Of a stretch of DNA of 64,000 nucleotides, positions 8,995 through 17,741 are shown in pieces. Source of the DNA: Glaciecola sp964621345. GTDB taxonomy: Bacteria > Pseudomonadota > Gammaproteobacteria > Enterobacterales > Alteromonadaceae. Position numbers and translations under genes: made by a program. Positions within the stretch are counted from its first letter, which is position 1, and the number at the start of each line of letters is the position of its first letter. Where the stretch lies: NCBI GenBank assembly GCA_964621345.1, contig CAZUON010000010.1, forward strand, positions 19,128-83,127. Reading direction: 5' to 3'. The notes beneath the pieces are model-generated. The model did no database searches. It was not told the DNA's origin and saw only the letters and a list, made by a program, of their open reading frames with translations.

Positions 8995-9600
8995 TTAACC
9001 GTGTTGTGGGCCTAAACCTAAGCTCCATAAAATGACTGAAGCGACCATTAATATCACCATCAATACAAGGCCACATGTTACAACCGAGCTTGAGAAGATA
9101 AAGCCCTTTTCTTCAGGTATATGCAGCATGATAGGCACACCTGTGTACAGCAAGTAAACTGAGTAAGAAATGCCGACTAATACTACCGACATAATAAACC
9201 AAAGCTCTGGATAAAAAGCACTAAAACCTGCCATAAAAAGTGGTGTAGCGGTATAGCCAGCAATTTCAAGGCATTGTGTGTAACTCGGCGTTGCATCAAA
9301 GGGCTTAGCGAGTTCATGAATAAGTACCGCCAGGGCACTCACACCAAAAATAAGGCCGCAGTACATCGCAATCGCCATCGCCATTGCACTTTGTTGGGTT
9401 AGAGTGATGGTTTCAGCTGTGGAGCCAGCGCCAATATCCCAACCGATGTGAGCGGAGGCATAATAAGCCATAAATGCAGGTATTAAAGCGATAATTAGTG
9501 TGTGGCTAAGGGCATAAAAGTAACTCTCATGCTTTGTATCTATGTTCTGCCATTCTTCTTTTGGGGCGGTATATATTCCCCATAGATGGTTAAGTATCAC
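8995..9600 (-). CDS. Yip1-domain family integral membrane protein
   Basis: The protein starts MILNHLWGIYTAPKEEWQNI, the typical opening of bacterial Yip1 proteins, in which a W-x-x-P-x-x-x-W segment precedes the membrane domain. Five hydrophobic segments follow, at about residues 33-50, 72-96, 114-126, 128-150 and 172-196. Yip1 family members in eukaryotes act in vesicle traffic; the bacterial members have no established role. It is monocistronic and convergent with purF. The function is unknown and the family assignment comes from the N-terminal motif and topology. Confidence 0.78.
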   Translation of the reverse strand: MILNHLWGIYTAPKEEWQNIDTKHESYFYALSHTLIIALIPAFMAYYASAHIGWDIGAGSTAETITLTQQSAMAMAIAMYCGLIFGVSALAVLIHELAKPFDATPSYTQCLEIAGYTATPLFMAGFSAFYPELWFIMSVVLVGISYSVYLLYTGVPIMLHIPEEKGFIFSSSVVTCGLVLMVILMVASVILWSLGLGPQHG

Positions 9601-9768
9601 GAATCGTTGCTCCTAGTTGTAACATTACAGAAATCTTAGAAGCTCATATTTGTAATGCTTCCCATCGTGCACAAATAAGTGTCTCTAAGTAAGTTCGGGT
9701 ATCCGCTTAATTAACAGACGCCCGTTAACATTCAATATAAAACATTAACAAATGCTTAACAAGTCGAT

Positions 9769-9868
9769 NNNNNNNNNNNNNNNNNNNNNNNNNNNNNNNN
9801 NNNNNNNNNNNNNNNNNNNNNNNNNNNNNNNNNNNNNNNNNNNNNNNNNNNNNNNNNNNNNNNNNNNN
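9769..9868. other. assembly gap (100 N)
   Basis: Exactly 100 undetermined bases stand here, the conventional placeholder for a gap of unknown length. The left flank is AT-rich intergenic sequence upstream of the Yip1-type gene; the right flank leads at once into a REP-like hairpin repeat, which is a plausible reason why assembly stopped. No gene can be called across it. Confidence 0.98.
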
Positions 9869-9894
9869 CCAAAAAAACAACAGTGGTTGCACAA

Positions 9895-9921
9895 GGAGAT
9901 TCCTGCCTGCGCAGGAATGAC
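9895..9921 (-). repeat. REP-like palindromic intergenic repeat next to the gap
   Basis: On the minus strand the element reads gtcattcctgcgcaggcagg and then aatctcc. It contains the stem attcctgc (9899-9906) and gcaggaat (9911-9918) with a 4-nt loop. Two related elements are at 25378-25405 and 25427-25454, all fitting the pattern gtcat-n-c-n-n-gcg-n-aggc-n-n-g-n-a-n-ctcc. This class of extragenic palindrome is widespread in proteobacterial intergenic DNA. Confidence 0.75.
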
Positions 9922-9935
9922 GGGGGGGGAGATAA

Positions 9936-9964
9936 AAGGTGCTAGCGCCGGTCATACCGGCGCT
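9936..9964 (-). terminator. probable terminator of the tricorn-type protease gene
   Basis: A perfect 9-bp stem (agcgccggt at 9944-9952, accggcgct at 9956-9964) with a 3-nt loop lies 19 nt beyond the stop codon. On the minus strand it is followed by agcaccttttat, a short T run displaced seven bases from the stem, so termination is likely but not textbook. It may also belong to the neighbouring REP-like repeat. Confidence 0.45.
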
Positions 9965-9982
9965 GAAATAATGCTGTTAAAA

Positions 9983-12900
9983 CTATTTAACCTGTTCGAG
10001 CAGGGTATCTATTGATGCCTCTAGCTGCTGGTCACGGCCTTCGGCCATCAAGCTAGGAGTATTTTTAATAATGATATCGGGTGAGGTTTGGTTGTTTTCC
10101 ATCCATTCTCCGGCTTTGTTTTTCGCACTCACCGGCACAACTCCCCATACCAATCCACCAGAAAGGCGCTCCCAACCGGCGAAGCTACAGGTACCGGGTA
10201 CTGGCATACCAACCGATTTACCAATTTCAAGGTCAGTGTAGCCGCTGGCATAACAGTGGCCGTCGCTATACATAGCCTCGTTGAATATTGAAACAACGGG
10301 TTTGGTATATCGGGAGGTTGGCTCACCACCTACCACTTGGTCAGCGCGCTCATAAGTAATGAAGGGCTCGCCTGTAAAGAACATGGCAAGGTCGGCTACT
10401 AAGTCCCCACCGCCATTAAAACGAGTATCAATAACCATAGCTTTTTTATCAAAGAAGCGCCCCATAATATCGTTGTAAATACTGCGATAAGGACTGTCTG
10501 ACATACTTGGAATATGCACATAGCCTAGTTGCCCGTTACTCCTTGCAAGTACTTCCTCTTCGTTATTTTTAACAAAACGACGATAAAGTAAGCTACTTTG
10601 CTCACGCAACGAAATAGGTTTTACTCTTACTTGCTCGTTCGATTTTGTGCTTGGTCTGTATATGTCTATGAGTACAAATTTGTCGGCTTTGTGATTCAGT
10701 AGGCTAGCCCAATCGAACGTTTGATCGATGCTGTGGCCATCAATCTTTTGGATTACATCGCCAGCTTTTACATCAATCGTCGCTTTATCTAAAGGACCAT
10801 CCTTTATCACTTCAGTGATTTTTACGCCTTCACCTTTATGCGCAAAATCGTAAAAAATACCCAACGAAGCAGTTGAATCTGCATTACGCATTGACGGACG
10901 GTATCTCGCACCAGCATGAGATACATTAAGCTCGCCCAACATTTCACTCAGTAGCTCTGCAAATTCATGTCCATTACCCACATGAGTCACCTTTGCTTTA
11001 TATGCTTCGCGCATCATAGGCCAATCAATGCCATGGAAGGTGGGCTCATAAAAGATTTTAGAGCTTCTTAACCACACATGGTCAAACTCTGCTTGGCGGA
11101 TGGCGTTGTGGTCAACCAGCATTTGCTCATTAATACCAACTCCTTCCTGAGTGCCCTCATCAAGATTAAGCTTGGCAATGCTGCCGTCGCTGAGCAAATA
11201 CAGGTTCTCCATTTCTGGATCCCACATAAGGCTGCCACTGCGAGCACCTAATGAGAGGGTTTTCTTGGTCTCTTGGCTGCGTAAGTCAGTTTCCCAAAGG
11301 TCATATTTATCTTCGAATTGAGATAAATAGTAAAGGGTGTCGGCGTCTTTATTTAATACCGCATCGCCTAGTCGTGATGAATGAATAGTGAGGCGTGCAA
11401 TACGTCGGTCTAAGCCGTCCCATTCAATATTAAGCGGCTCTACGCTCTCATCTTCGCTTTGCTCGTCGCTAGACTCATCATCTGAGGCATCTTTATCGTC
11501 ATTATCTTCGCCAGAGGCTTCTTCTTGGGCCTCTTCAATTGCTTGCATTAACGCATAGTCATCTTCGCTTAAATTAAATTTATCCCAACCATCTTGGTCG
11601 AAGAATAATGAATATACGTCGTACTCACTGCGTCCACTGGTAGCATAACTTTTCAAACCTTCGCGGTTGCTAAACCAAATAACTTGTTTGCCGTCATTGG
11701 CGAAGCGAGGTGAACGGTCGTAATAACCACTAGGGATAAGCGTGCGCATGGGCTCGGTGCCTTCAGCGCTCACGATAGCCACATCAGAGTTATTTAGTAG
11801 TTTGTTATGCTCAAATAAAATCCATGCGCTATCTGGGCTCCATGTAAAATCTTGGTCGCCATCAGACATGTGAATAGTCTGATTCGCAGGAATGACTGTG
11901 TTACTGTTTTGACTGTCCAGATTCATTACCTTAACGGTTCGGCGATCCTCAACGTAGGCCAGTTTTGTGCCGTCTGGTGATAGTTTGGGTTGGTAGTTGT
12001 CTTTATTATTAGTCAGCAAAGCAGTTTCGTTGATTAAAGTAGCTGCATAAAAGAAAGGCTCTTGCTCACGTGCCTTTTCTGCTTTGTAAATACTCCACTT
12101 ACCATCACGCTCAGAGCTATATACAAGGTAGTCTCCATCAGGAGAAAAACTTACAGAAGCTTCTTCGGCAGCGGTTTGGGTAATTTGCTTGGTAAATGCA
12201 CCTTCACTGTCGCTCACAAATACATCTCCACGAGAGATAAAGGCGATTTCTTTGCCATCTGGCGATATTGCCATCTGTGAAATCTCACCATTTACGCTCA
12301 TCATCTCTTGGCTGTTATCAATGTCTTGAGTGCGAATAGTGACCTGTACTTTTGTTGCGTCTGCTCCGGGTACCTGGGTATAAAGTTCACCATGTTGCGT
12401 AAACGCAAGGGTATTTCCCGCATACGACAAAAAGCGAACCGGATGCACACTAAAGTCGGTGATTTGTTCAGGTTGACTGTTAGCACTAAGAGCCAATTTA
12501 AATACATTGGCACTACCGTTTTGTTCGCTCAAATAATAAATGCTGTTGTCATCTTGGGCGTAAACTGGATTAAGGTCTTCGCCTATAAAGTTAGTCACTT
12601 GAGTGTGAGTGCCGCTCTTTGTGTCGTAGGTCCAGATATCTCTGGTAACCGCGCTTTTGTGATGTTTACGCCAGTTATCTTCAGTACCTTTGTAATCTTG
12701 ATAGAGCAGGGTAGAGCCGGTTGAGTTAACTTGTACTTGTTGTGCCGCACTAGTTAATAACTGCTTAACTTGTCCGCCACTCACCGGAACCGAATATAGC
12801 TCTCCCACGCGGGAAGAGGGATACTGGCGATTAGCCGCGGTATCCATACGCTGACCTTGAAACAAAATAGCGGTATCGTCGGCATTAAATGTTGTTGGTT

Positions 12901-13231
12901 CTTCATTGTTTGAATGAAAGGTAAGACGGGTGGCTTTGCCACCAAGTGCGCTCATTACATACACATCAAAATTGCCAAAACGCTCTGAAGCAAAGGCTAT
13001 TTGAGCGCCGTCGTTGCTCCATACAGGTTTATAATCGTGTGCTTTGTGAAACGTTAAGCGGTCAGCTTCACCGCCGCTACTTGGCACCGAATAAATATCG
13101 CCTTTGTAAGTAAACGCAATGGTTTTTCCATCAGGTGAAATTGCTGAGTATCGCATCCATTCTGGGGTAACTTCGGCAAAGCTAGAAAAGCTGAGCAACG
13201 CAAGACTAAGTGAGCAGGCAAAAACTTTCAT
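9983..13231 (-). CDS. tricorn-type protease (TolB-like propellers, PDZ, S41 serine peptidase), exported
   Basis: The start at 13231 gives a signal peptide (MKVFACSLSLALLSFSSFAE) with a good Shine-Dalgarno (aggaa, 6 nt spacing); an upstream start at 13273 would bury it. The mature protein (1082 residues in total) has repeated ISPDGKTIAF / WSPDSAW-type beta-propeller blades through the first ~700 residues, interrupted near 560-605 by a very acidic Asp/Glu/Ser stretch. These are followed by a helical C1 domain, a PDZ domain (~800-850) and an S41 core. Tricorn catalytic residues are present: the Ser-His pair in LNVSHAGARY, the nucleophile Ser989 in FNEAMYSDGH and a Glu in MENNQTSPD. Tricorn cleaves oligopeptides; a periplasmic peptidase role is inferred. 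Confidence 0.9.
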   Translation of the reverse strand: MKVFACSLSLALLSFSSFAEVTPEWMRYSAISPDGKTIAFTYKGDIYSVPSSGGEADRLTFHKAHDYKPVWSNDGAQIAFASERFGNFDVYVMSALGGKATRLTFHSNNEEPTTFNADDTAILFQGQRMDTAANRQYPSSRVGELYSVPVSGGQVKQLLTSAAQQVQVNSTGSTLLYQDYKGTEDNWRKHHKSAVTRDIWTYDTKSGTHTQVTNFIGEDLNPVYAQDDNSIYYLSEQNGSANVFKLALSANSQPEQITDFSVHPVRFLSYAGNTLAFTQHGELYTQVPGADATKVQVTIRTQDIDNSQEMMSVNGEISQMAISPDGKEIAFISRGDVFVSDSEGAFTKQITQTAAEEASVSFSPDGDYLVYSSERDGKWSIYKAEKAREQEPFFYAATLINETALLTNNKDNYQPKLSPDGTKLAYVEDRRTVKVMNLDSQNSNTVIPANQTIHMSDGDQDFTWSPDSAWILFEHNKLLNNSDVAIVSAEGTEPMRTLIPSGYYDRSPRFANDGKQVIWFSNREGLKSYATSGRSEYDVYSLFFDQDGWDKFNLSEDDYALMQAIEEAQEEASGEDNDDKDASDDESSDEQSEDESVEPLNIEWDGLDRRIARLTIHSSRLGDAVLNKDADTLYYLSQFEDKYDLWETDLRSQETKKTLSLGARSGSLMWDPEMENLYLLSDGSIAKLNLDEGTQEGVGINEQMLVDHNAIRQAEFDHVWLRSSKIFYEPTFHGIDWPMMREAYKAKVTHVGNGHEFAELLSEMLGELNVSHAGARYRPSMRNADSTASLGIFYDFAHKGEGVKITEVIKDGPLDKATIDVKAGDVIQKIDGHSIDQTFDWASLLNHKADKFVLIDIYRPSTKSNEQVRVKPISLREQSSLLYRRFVKNNEEEVLARSNGQLGYVHIPSMSDSPYRSIYNDIMGRFFDKKAMVIDTRFNGGGDLVADLAMFFTGEPFITYERADQVVGGEPTSRYTKPVVSIFNEAMYSDGHCYASGYTDLEIGKSVGMPVPGTCSFAGWERLSGGLVWGVVPVSAKNKAGEWMENNQTSPDIIIKNTPSLMAEGRDQQLEASIDTLLEQVK

Positions 13232-13394
13232 ATGTTTCCTATGAGATAGGCTAAACGGCCAAATAGCTCGCATATACGTGATGAACTAAGCCGCTTAAAA
13301 ATTTAGATAACTAGATAACAATACCCTAAAACTATCCTTTTGGGTAAGGGCAATTTGTAATAAAACGTGTAAGTAAAAATGATGTAACGAGGCT

Positions 13395-13574
13395 CTACAA
13401 CGACAACCATACACCCTTCAAACCGATATTGCGTGCTTCTACCGTTAAAGCAATCCAATCTTCTGAGAAGCTAGAGTCTGCGGGTTCTTGCATTCCCTCA
13501 ATGATGTCGAGTTGCCTACCACCTTAGTAAGTGCGCCAAACACGGTTAGATGAAAACTTAATGATACTATTCAT
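13395..13574 (-). pseudogene. remnant of a class I mannose-6-phosphate isomerase-like gene
   Basis: On the minus strand an ATG at 13574, preceded by aaggac, opens MNSIIKFSSNRVWRTY, then an in-frame TAA (13526-13524), then GGRQLDIIEGMQEPADSSFS and EDWIALTVEARNIG before a final stop at 13397-13395. NRVWRTY-x-GG-x-L/x-D, followed by SxFxE-[DE]W-[IV]-[AG]-x-x-V-x-ARN, is the N-terminus I recall from small bacterial phosphomannose isomerases (cupin type), which are ~350-600 residues. Only ~50 residues survive and one codon has become a stop, so this is a decayed fragment. The remaining ~85% of the gene is not seen nearby. Confidence 0.65.
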
Positions 13575-13949
13575 CGTTTTAAGTCCTTTAAATAAGCTCG
13601 TTGGGAAGCTTGTGCTTTTTCGAGGCCTTTTATTAAAGTCTCATGGTACCCCTAACACAAGGTCGATTTGTCACCGGTTTTTACAAAATGCCAGCTTTTT
13701 AATGCTTAAAAACACCTTTGCGCACAAACACAAAATGTGAACTTTAACACTTCATTGTTAATGACCTGTCAACCAAAAGAATACTAAAATACACAAAGTG
13801 TAAATTAATTACATAAAATTCGTAAAATATAAAATTAATTCCATATTTATGAAATAAAATTACATAAATTGCTTTATTTTTAGTCTTTTTTGGCGATAAT
13901 AGTTGTGAATAAAGAAAATAAGTAATTTTATTACACATTGGAGAGCATC
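13575..13949. other. intergenic region, AT-rich in its right half
   Basis: I see no credible gene here. Open frames on both strands (13531-13740 +, 13744-13938 -) lack start signals and recognisable sequence. The right half (13740-13940) is strongly AT-rich and must hold the promoter of the following secreted protein; gataat at 13895-13900 is a possible -10 element but no clear -35 stands at the correct distance. Confidence 0.5.
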
Positions 13950-14432
13950 ATGAAATTATCTACTTTAACGATTACTGCAACACTCACTCTTGCTTGTGCA
14001 AGCTCATTTGCAAATGAAGTAGTGTTCAGAGCTACTGACAACAACCTTGCAACTCAGACGTGTATAATAGCCGCTACTGATGGCCTAGAAGCGGTTAGAA
14101 CGCTCGTAGAGAGCAAGGATCTTGACTACCAGTTGTACAAAAATTCGGTATCTTGTAACGACATGAGTCTTCGCAATTTTGCTAAGAGCTTTGCAAAGCA
14201 AGATGTTATTGACGCTTCATCACAAAATAAAGAGACAGAAGTGGTTAAGCTTGTCGCAAGTACGCCAAACAAAGAGTCACAGTTGTGTTTGGACGCGGTA
14301 ATGATAGGTGAGTCAAGAGCTCGCGCTAGACATAATATAGATGGTCCTGTCATTTGTAACGACCAGTATATTTCTAGTTTCGTACGCAACTTCAGAAACA
14401 AAGAAGTCCAATTGTTAGCTTCTGAAGACTAA
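13950..14432 (+). CDS. small secreted protein, probably DUF3718 family
   Basis: ATG at 13950 has a good ribosome binding site (ggagag, 13940-13945). The protein (160 residues) begins with a signal peptide, MKLSTLTITATLTLACASSFA, cleaved before NEVVF. The mature part holds two related units. The first runs from about residue 30 (TQTCIIAATDGLEAV) to SVSCNDMSLRNFAKSF, and the second from about 111 (SQLCLDAVMIGESRAR) to PVICNDQYISSFVRNF. Each has a Cys near its start and a CND motif near its end, consistent with two intra-unit disulfides. The arrangement fits the DUF3718 family of Alteromonadales, from memory. Function unknown. Confidence 0.75.
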   Translation: MKLSTLTITATLTLACASSFANEVVFRATDNNLATQTCIIAATDGLEAVRTLVESKDLDYQLYKNSVSCNDMSLRNFAKSFAKQDVIDASSQNKETEVVKLVASTPNKESQLCLDAVMIGESRARARHNIDGPVICNDQYISSFVRNFRNKEVQLLASED

Positions 14433-14663
14433 AATAGCAGAACGTTTGCCAAACAATTGCCATTCTGACATGGGTCTTAATGGCAGTTGTTACTTGCCTC
14501 TTTAAAATCCCACAAACTAATTTCATATTGCATAAGTTCAAAACACAGTTTCTAAAAAACTTTCGTGAGTGTATCAACAATACAGTGCCTTTTGATTGAT
14601 ACCTCAATGGTTAACGTTATAATCCTAACCTTTAATTAAGAAAATTGTGAAAATAAAAGCTAT

Positions 14664-15047
14664 ATGAAAAAATCCTTGAGCGTTATTGGGCTAATTGCTG
14701 TTTTTGTCGCAGCGTTTATTTGGTCATTACCCGCGCCAATTGATAACGATTTGAGCCAAATTGGCAATGGTAAAATGTCGGTGGTTTTTATATACGACCT
14801 TAATCGAGTTGTGAGTAATCAGCAAACGATTGAAATAAATAAGGCTAAAGAAGGGCTTGGCGATGCGGTCAATTACCTCGTTGCACGCACGGGTTACCCA
14901 GCCACTGATAAAATTATGAAACAATATAATGCTGAAAGTGCTGAGCTTTTATTTTTTGACACAAACGGTGAGCTGTTTCATCGTCAATTTGCACTGCTTG
15001 ATGCTGTCGAATTAAAGACAATCTTTGCTGATGAGAGCATCGATTGA
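14664..15047 (+). CDS. hypothetical membrane-anchored or secreted protein, possible thioredoxin-like fold
   Basis: I do not recognise a characterised family. The protein (127 residues) has a hydrophobic N-terminus (MKKSLSVIGLIAVFVAAFIW) that could be a signal anchor or an uncleaved signal peptide. The periplasmic part contains MSVVFIYDLNRVVSNQQT and later ELLFFDTNGELFHRQFA, strand patterns reminiscent of a thioredoxin-like fold, but no cysteine is present, so redox activity is excluded. It is monocistronic, with an AT-rich upstream region and only a weak ribosome binding site (aaagc). Confidence 0.6.
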   Translation: MKKSLSVIGLIAVFVAAFIWSLPAPIDNDLSQIGNGKMSVVFIYDLNRVVSNQQTIEINKAKEGLGDAVNYLVARTGYPATDKIMKQYNAESAELLFFDTNGELFHRQFALLDAVELKTIFADESID

Positions 15048-15227
15048 TTCGCTATTAGATGTATGGGCAGAATTACCTCTTAATCTCACAACGACACACT
15101 ACCTTTTAATCGCAAAATGCGATTGCATTGATTTATTTTAATCGTTTTATCTATCTTTGGTTTTGTTCTAACTTTATAGGACGCGAAAAAAGCGTACTAA
15201 TCGAAAAAGCGAACCGAGGATACCAAT

Positions 15228-15395
15228 ATGAACTACTTAAAATACGCGCTAAAGCACTTTTCTCAAAACAAGCACTCGTTAATCTATGCCGAGCACACAT
15301 ACTGTAACTACAGTAATAATTACTACGGGGACCAACGTTGTATTACATCTGAGTTTACACCTGATTTTATAAACAAAAGAGAAAATCAGAAATAG
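15228..15395 (+). CDS. small hypothetical protein (55 aa)
   Basis: A 56-codon frame starts with ATG at 15228, preceded by a strong ribosome binding site (cgagga at 15215-15220, 7 nt spacing). The product is MNYLKYALKHFSQNKHSLIY, then a Tyr/Asn-rich stretch AEHTYCNYSNNYYGDQRC, then ITSEFTPDFINKRENQK. It has two cysteines 12 residues apart and no transmembrane segment or signal peptide. No function can be offered. The ribosome binding site and the otherwise empty interval (15048-15521) are the support; homologues would be needed to confirm it. Confidence 0.45.
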   Translation: MNYLKYALKHFSQNKHSLIYAEHTYCNYSNNYYGDQRCITSEFTPDFINKRENQK

Positions 15396-15521
15396 CTATG
15401 AAAATCTTTGTCTGTTACCAGTTCCCAAAGCGCTGAGCATGTGCACAAAGCTTTGCGGAACAGGTTCCTGGTCTTGCATTAGCAGGGCGAAGCAATTCTA
15501 ATTGATTTGAACGGTCACAAT

Positions 15522-16343
15522 TCAGCCTGCAACAGCAGGGTACCAACGACTAGCGCCTACACCAAATAAGCCGACTAAAAATACTCCGGATATTAATATC
15601 ATCAATAGTGCTGTAGAGAAGCTTAAAACGCTATTTTTTGTTTTGGCTGCATACCTAACAAGCTCTGCAATTAACAGAGGTAAAACGTAAGAACACAAAC
15701 TAATGGCAATTACGGTTGGGCCTGTGAAGGTTTTAGTATCAACACCCAAAGTACCAAAGATTAAAAACCATGCAAAAATAAGCAGCCGAAAAAATAAAAC
15801 GCCATTTGCGGCAAGATACAAACGTATTGCCCATATCTGATGATGACTAATATCGCGTTTTCTAGCGTGTAACACTGCAAAGACACTTGATACAATCACA
15901 ACACAACCACCAAACATAGTAAGTGCATGCATGAGCGTATTGCCAACCGTACCTCTCATAATTATGAGATACATTCCGGCCATAGAAATGCAACAAGCCA
16001 ATACAACAAAAACGCGCCCGTTGTAGCGATGAAAGTTTTTGTATTTTGTTCGCAACGAGGGGATTAATTGTAAGCTACCACCAATAATCATAATAATTGC
16101 AAGTAATACATGGGCAGCATACATGAGGTTGCCTGGCGTATCGTTTGCTACATAAGCGGTGGTGTTTAACTGGCTCCATCCAGACAACCCACTGCTTGCA
16201 CCTGTTAAACCATAACCAAGTATGAGGTAGGTCACAAAGCAGCTTTGTGCAATGAGTAAACAAACAAACCACAGTTTTTTACTATGTTGCAGAAGGGGTA
16301 AAGGTATTCTTTTTATCTTTTGGGAGGACATAAAGGCGCTCAT
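15522..16343 (-). CDS. DUF2306 family multipass membrane protein
   Basis: The protein has about seven hydrophobic segments. After the first comes a periplasmic loop, then a segment containing HVLLAIIMIIGGSLQLIPSL followed by RTKYKNFHRYNGRVFV; the pattern L-Q-x-x-P-x-x-R-x-x-x-x-x-x-H-R-x-x-G-R is the DUF2306 signature. A later HHQIWAIRLYLAANG block is also typical. Conserved histidines in such proteins suggest a haem or metal site in the membrane, but no function has been shown. ATGs at 16343 and 16331 are both possible starts. It is divergent from the AraC-type gene, 225 nt apart. Confidence 0.8.
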   Translation of the reverse strand: MSAFMSSQKIKRIPLPLLQHSKKLWFVCLLIAQSCFVTYLILGYGLTGASSGLSGWSQLNTTAYVANDTPGNLMYAAHVLLAIIMIIGGSLQLIPSLRTKYKNFHRYNGRVFVVLACCISMAGMYLIIMRGTVGNTLMHALTMFGGCVVIVSSVFAVLHARKRDISHHQIWAIRLYLAANGVLFFRLLIFAWFLIFGTLGVDTKTFTGPTVIAISLCSYVLPLLIAELVRYAAKTKNSVLSFSTALLMILISGVFLVGLFGVGASRWYPAVAG

Positions 16344-16568
16344 TTAGTATTCTCTAATAGCGCAAATATAGTGGTCTAGGTGTTTATTTCCTCTCAAATT
16401 CGAAATTTGAGCAACGAAATATTCTCTTTTTTTACTCACACAGACTTGCCCTGACTCATTTGCCTCTGACACATTCGTTAACAAAGTCTTTTTGCGGCGC
16501 TTAGTCTTAATTTGTAAGATGCTCTCTGGACTGCTAAATATTCAACTTTTTCTCACAAGGCGCAAAAT

Positions 16569-17639
16569 ATGATGCAAGACAATTCACCTTACTACCTACT
16601 TGTGTTTATTTGTATGGGCCTAATGTTGTTCAACGCTTTGAAAAAAGACAAGCAGCTCATTCACTACCTGTTCGTAATATTTTGTGGTTCGTTGTGCATG
16701 GTAGGTGTGCAAAAGCTAAGCGCACAAAGCTTAGGGTCGTATCAATATTTTATTGGCTTGTTTACCTGTGCGACCTGCAATGTTGTATGGTTAATTTCAC
16801 GTACTTTGTTTAGAGAGCATAAGCCAATATCGGCGCTTCATATCAGCCTTGCTGCCATTATTGCTGGCCTAATTATGTTTAACCAAACATGGCACTACCT
16901 AGTAAGTCTTGAGCTTCAACCTTTACCCGAGAGTCATATTATGTGGCGCCTAAAACAGGGCATGAACGAGATTACGGGCTTGCTTTCGTCTTGTATATTG
17001 GTGTTATCGTTTTGGGAAGCGGTAAGGGCTTACAAGGGTAAAGGCCGCTCACAACAGTTCCAGTCTATTATTTTCGCTAGCGCTTATTTTCTTGCGGTGT
17101 TTAATGCCAGTATATTACCTAACTTTATCTTTAGTGCGGCTGAAATACAGCGCTATAACCCGTTTATCATTGTGTCTTCAGCGCTGTTGATTACAATAGC
17201 AATACAAATTGTTATGGTGCTGCAAGAAAAACAGAGAGGTTGTCACTCTGCTATCGATAAGCACGACACTCTAGAGCAAGAGACGGTTGATGTCGCGCCG
17301 CAGTTAATTGCCGCTATTGATAAGCTAATGAATACTCAGCAGCTATATCTCAAAAATAACCTAAAGCTTTCAGATTTAGCGCAAGCACTTTCGGTTCCAG
17401 AATACAGAGTCAGTCGTGCTGTTCGATACCACTACAAAGCCGCTAATTTTAACCTCTTTATTAACCAGTATCGGGTTAAACGCGCACAGCAAATATTGCT
17501 CAGTGAGGAAGCTAAGGACTGGAGTATTTTAAGTGTCGCACTCGATAGCGGGTTTTCGTCGCTTGCCACCTTTAATCGCGTATTTAAAAGTATTGCCGGG
17601 GTTATCCCTAATGAGTTTAGAAGGCAAAAACCTGCTTAG
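16569..17639 (+). CDS. AraC-family transcriptional regulator with an N-terminal membrane domain
   Basis: The N-terminal ~215 residues form six or seven hydrophobic segments (for example SPYYLLVFICMGLMLFNALK and SLAAIIAGLIMFN). The C-terminal ~100 residues are an AraC-type double helix-turn-helix: LKLSDLAQALSVPEYRVSRA, then the motif-2 region WSILSVALDSGFSSLATFNR and FKSIAGVIPNEFRRQKPA. Such membrane-integrated AraC regulators sense signals through the membrane domain and bind DNA directly. The start has a ribosome binding site (aaggcg). Its targets may be the divergent DUF2306 gene. A decayed copy of its 3' end lies at 19725-19799. Confidence 0.88.
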   Translation: MMQDNSPYYLLVFICMGLMLFNALKKDKQLIHYLFVIFCGSLCMVGVQKLSAQSLGSYQYFIGLFTCATCNVVWLISRTLFREHKPISALHISLAAIIAGLIMFNQTWHYLVSLELQPLPESHIMWRLKQGMNEITGLLSSCILVLSFWEAVRAYKGKGRSQQFQSIIFASAYFLAVFNASILPNFIFSAAEIQRYNPFIIVSSALLITIAIQIVMVLQEKQRGCHSAIDKHDTLEQETVDVAPQLIAAIDKLMNTQQLYLKNNLKLSDLAQALSVPEYRVSRAVRYHYKAANFNLFINQYRVKRAQQILLSEEAKDWSILSVALDSGFSSLATFNRVFKSIAGVIPNEFRRQKPA

Positions 17640-17741
17640 ACTCAATATTGCTTGGTTTACTAGCGCATTTGCACCCAACGGCAACATTTGCGCTCAAACC
17701 AGAGCGAAACAAGATGTTGTCATTTAATGTGACTGAAAGTT

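Noticed and set aside
9752..10015. Open frames on both strands running through the N run
   Set aside because: They exist only because undetermined bases contain no stop; the flanking parts are a REP-like palindrome and the end of the tricorn gene.
13531..13740. 69-residue plus-strand frame
   Set aside because: No start signal, no recognisable residues, and it overlaps the minus-strand pseudogene.
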